NCBI GenBank assembly: GCA_023128635.1
Contig: JAGMDP010000131.1
Location: forward strand, 1 to 7,316
Source of the DNA: Candidatus Heimdallarchaeota archaeon
GTDB taxonomy: Archaea; Asgardarchaeota; Heimdallarchaeia; JABLTI01
Direction of reading: 5' to 3'
Length of the DNA: 7,316 bases
Shown one piece after another: positions 6,774-7,316 of the stretch. Position 1 is the stretch's first letter. Every line of letters starts with the position of its first letter. Below the pieces are notes generated by a model, which saw only the letters and a program-made list of their open reading frames with translations, did not search any database and had not been told where the DNA came from. A program made the position numbers and the translations under genes.

Positions 6774-7316
6774 TTACTTCTTTTTAGGTACTTGAGTAGT
6801 GACTTTTTCATATTGATGTTGCCATGAGCCAAAGATAATACCATCGTTGGACCATCTTCTTAGAATTTTCAAAATCTCGGGAGAGATTATTTTAGGTTTT
6901 ATATTTTCGTATTTTGTTCCTGGCAGTGGTATGAGATAATGCATGTGAATTTTTGATTTCTTTGCTATGAGTTCTTTACAGAGACTAATGGTCTCGAATT
7001 GGTCAGCTTCGGTTTCATTTGGAAACCCTAAGATAAAATCGACATTCATAATAAAATTATATTTATTTGCTAATTCGACAGCATCAAGAACTTGCTCAAC
7101 AGTATGACCTCTTCTTATTGACGAAAGTATCTTTGGGCTTCCTGATTGGGCACCCATTGTTAAATTATCATTATCACAAAACTCTTGAGTAATTCTCAGG
7201 GTTTCTTCTGTTACAGATTCTGGTCGAACCTCAGAAGGAAATGTTCCAAAGAATATTCTTTTTCGATTTTTAGCTTTGAGATTGTACAACCCAGAAAGCA
7301 TTTGTTTTATTTTTGC
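6774..7316 (-). CDS. Radical SAM protein, B12-binding/radical SAM MJ_1487-like (partial, C-terminal part)
   Basis: The frame is open from base 7316, so the N-terminus, including the CxxxCxxC iron-sulphur motif and any B12-binding domain, lies outside the window. The visible 180 residues are the second half of a radical SAM barrel and its tail. They include FPSEVRPE (about 26-33 of this fragment), the GAQSGS segment typical of the SAM-binding region (about 55-60), RRGHT (about 68-72), DFILGFPNET (about 93-102) and PLPGT (about 130-134). These are hallmark positions of the B12-type radical SAM enzymes, and FPSEVRPE together with GAQSGS recalls the archaeal MJ_1487-type group; the subfamily name is from memory and is less certain than the superfamily. 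The reaction of that group is not established. It ends in three lysines and converges on the winged-helix gene with a 1-base gap; no functional link to the other genes is visible. Confidence 0.85.
   Translation of the reverse strand, partial: AKIKQMLSGLYNLKAKNRKRIFFGTFPSEVRPESVTEETLRITQEFCDNDNLTMGAQSGSPKILSSIRRGHTVEQVLDAVELANKYNFIMNVDFILGFPNETEADQFETISLCKELIAKKSKIHMHYLIPLPGTKYENIKPKIISPEILKILRRWSNDGIIFGSWQHQYEKVTTQVPKKK

Overview
The window is AT-rich and reads as archaeal. It has TATA boxes at spacings typical of archaeal promoters (TTATAAAT at 3916, TTTAAATA at 6343), a winged-helix regulator, zinc ribbons on large proteins of unknown function, and the C-terminal half of a radical SAM protein resembling the archaeal B12-binding/radical SAM (MJ_1487-type) group. 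Strong Shine-Dalgarno sites and TTG starts are also present. The overall style fits a mesophilic AT-rich archaeon, possibly an Asgard lineage, but no marker gene is present to fix this. No RNA gene, mobile element, CRISPR array or rearrangement was seen.

Layout, left to right. (1) 1-1428, minus: a partial polytopic membrane protein with no ATG at its probable start and no stop inside the window. It starts at a TTG that overlaps the stop of the gene before it. (2) 1421-3793, minus: a 790-residue protein with two N-terminal zinc-ribbon/helix units followed by about 18 membrane segments. (3) 3794-3958: a divergent promoter region. (4) 3959-6289, plus: a 776-residue soluble, almost wholly helical protein ending in two tandem CxxC/CxxxH zinc ribbons. 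(5) 6290-6385: a promoter region with two inverted repeats around a TATA box. (6) 6386-6772, plus: a small winged-helix protein. (7) 6774-7316, minus: the C-terminal part of a radical SAM protein, converging on gene 6 with a 1-base gap.

How they may work together. Genes 1 and 2 are translationally coupled and surely form one operon. Gene 4 is transcribed divergently from the same intergenic region. Genes 2 and 4 share an unusual design: each carries a duplicated zinc ribbon at one end, one on a membrane protein and one on a long helical rod. This suggests, by inference only, a membrane-linked complex of two multi-pass proteins and a cytosolic helical partner. I recognise no characterised family for genes 1, 2 or 4. 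The winged-helix gene probably has its own promoter, and its inverted repeats look like an autoregulatory operator.
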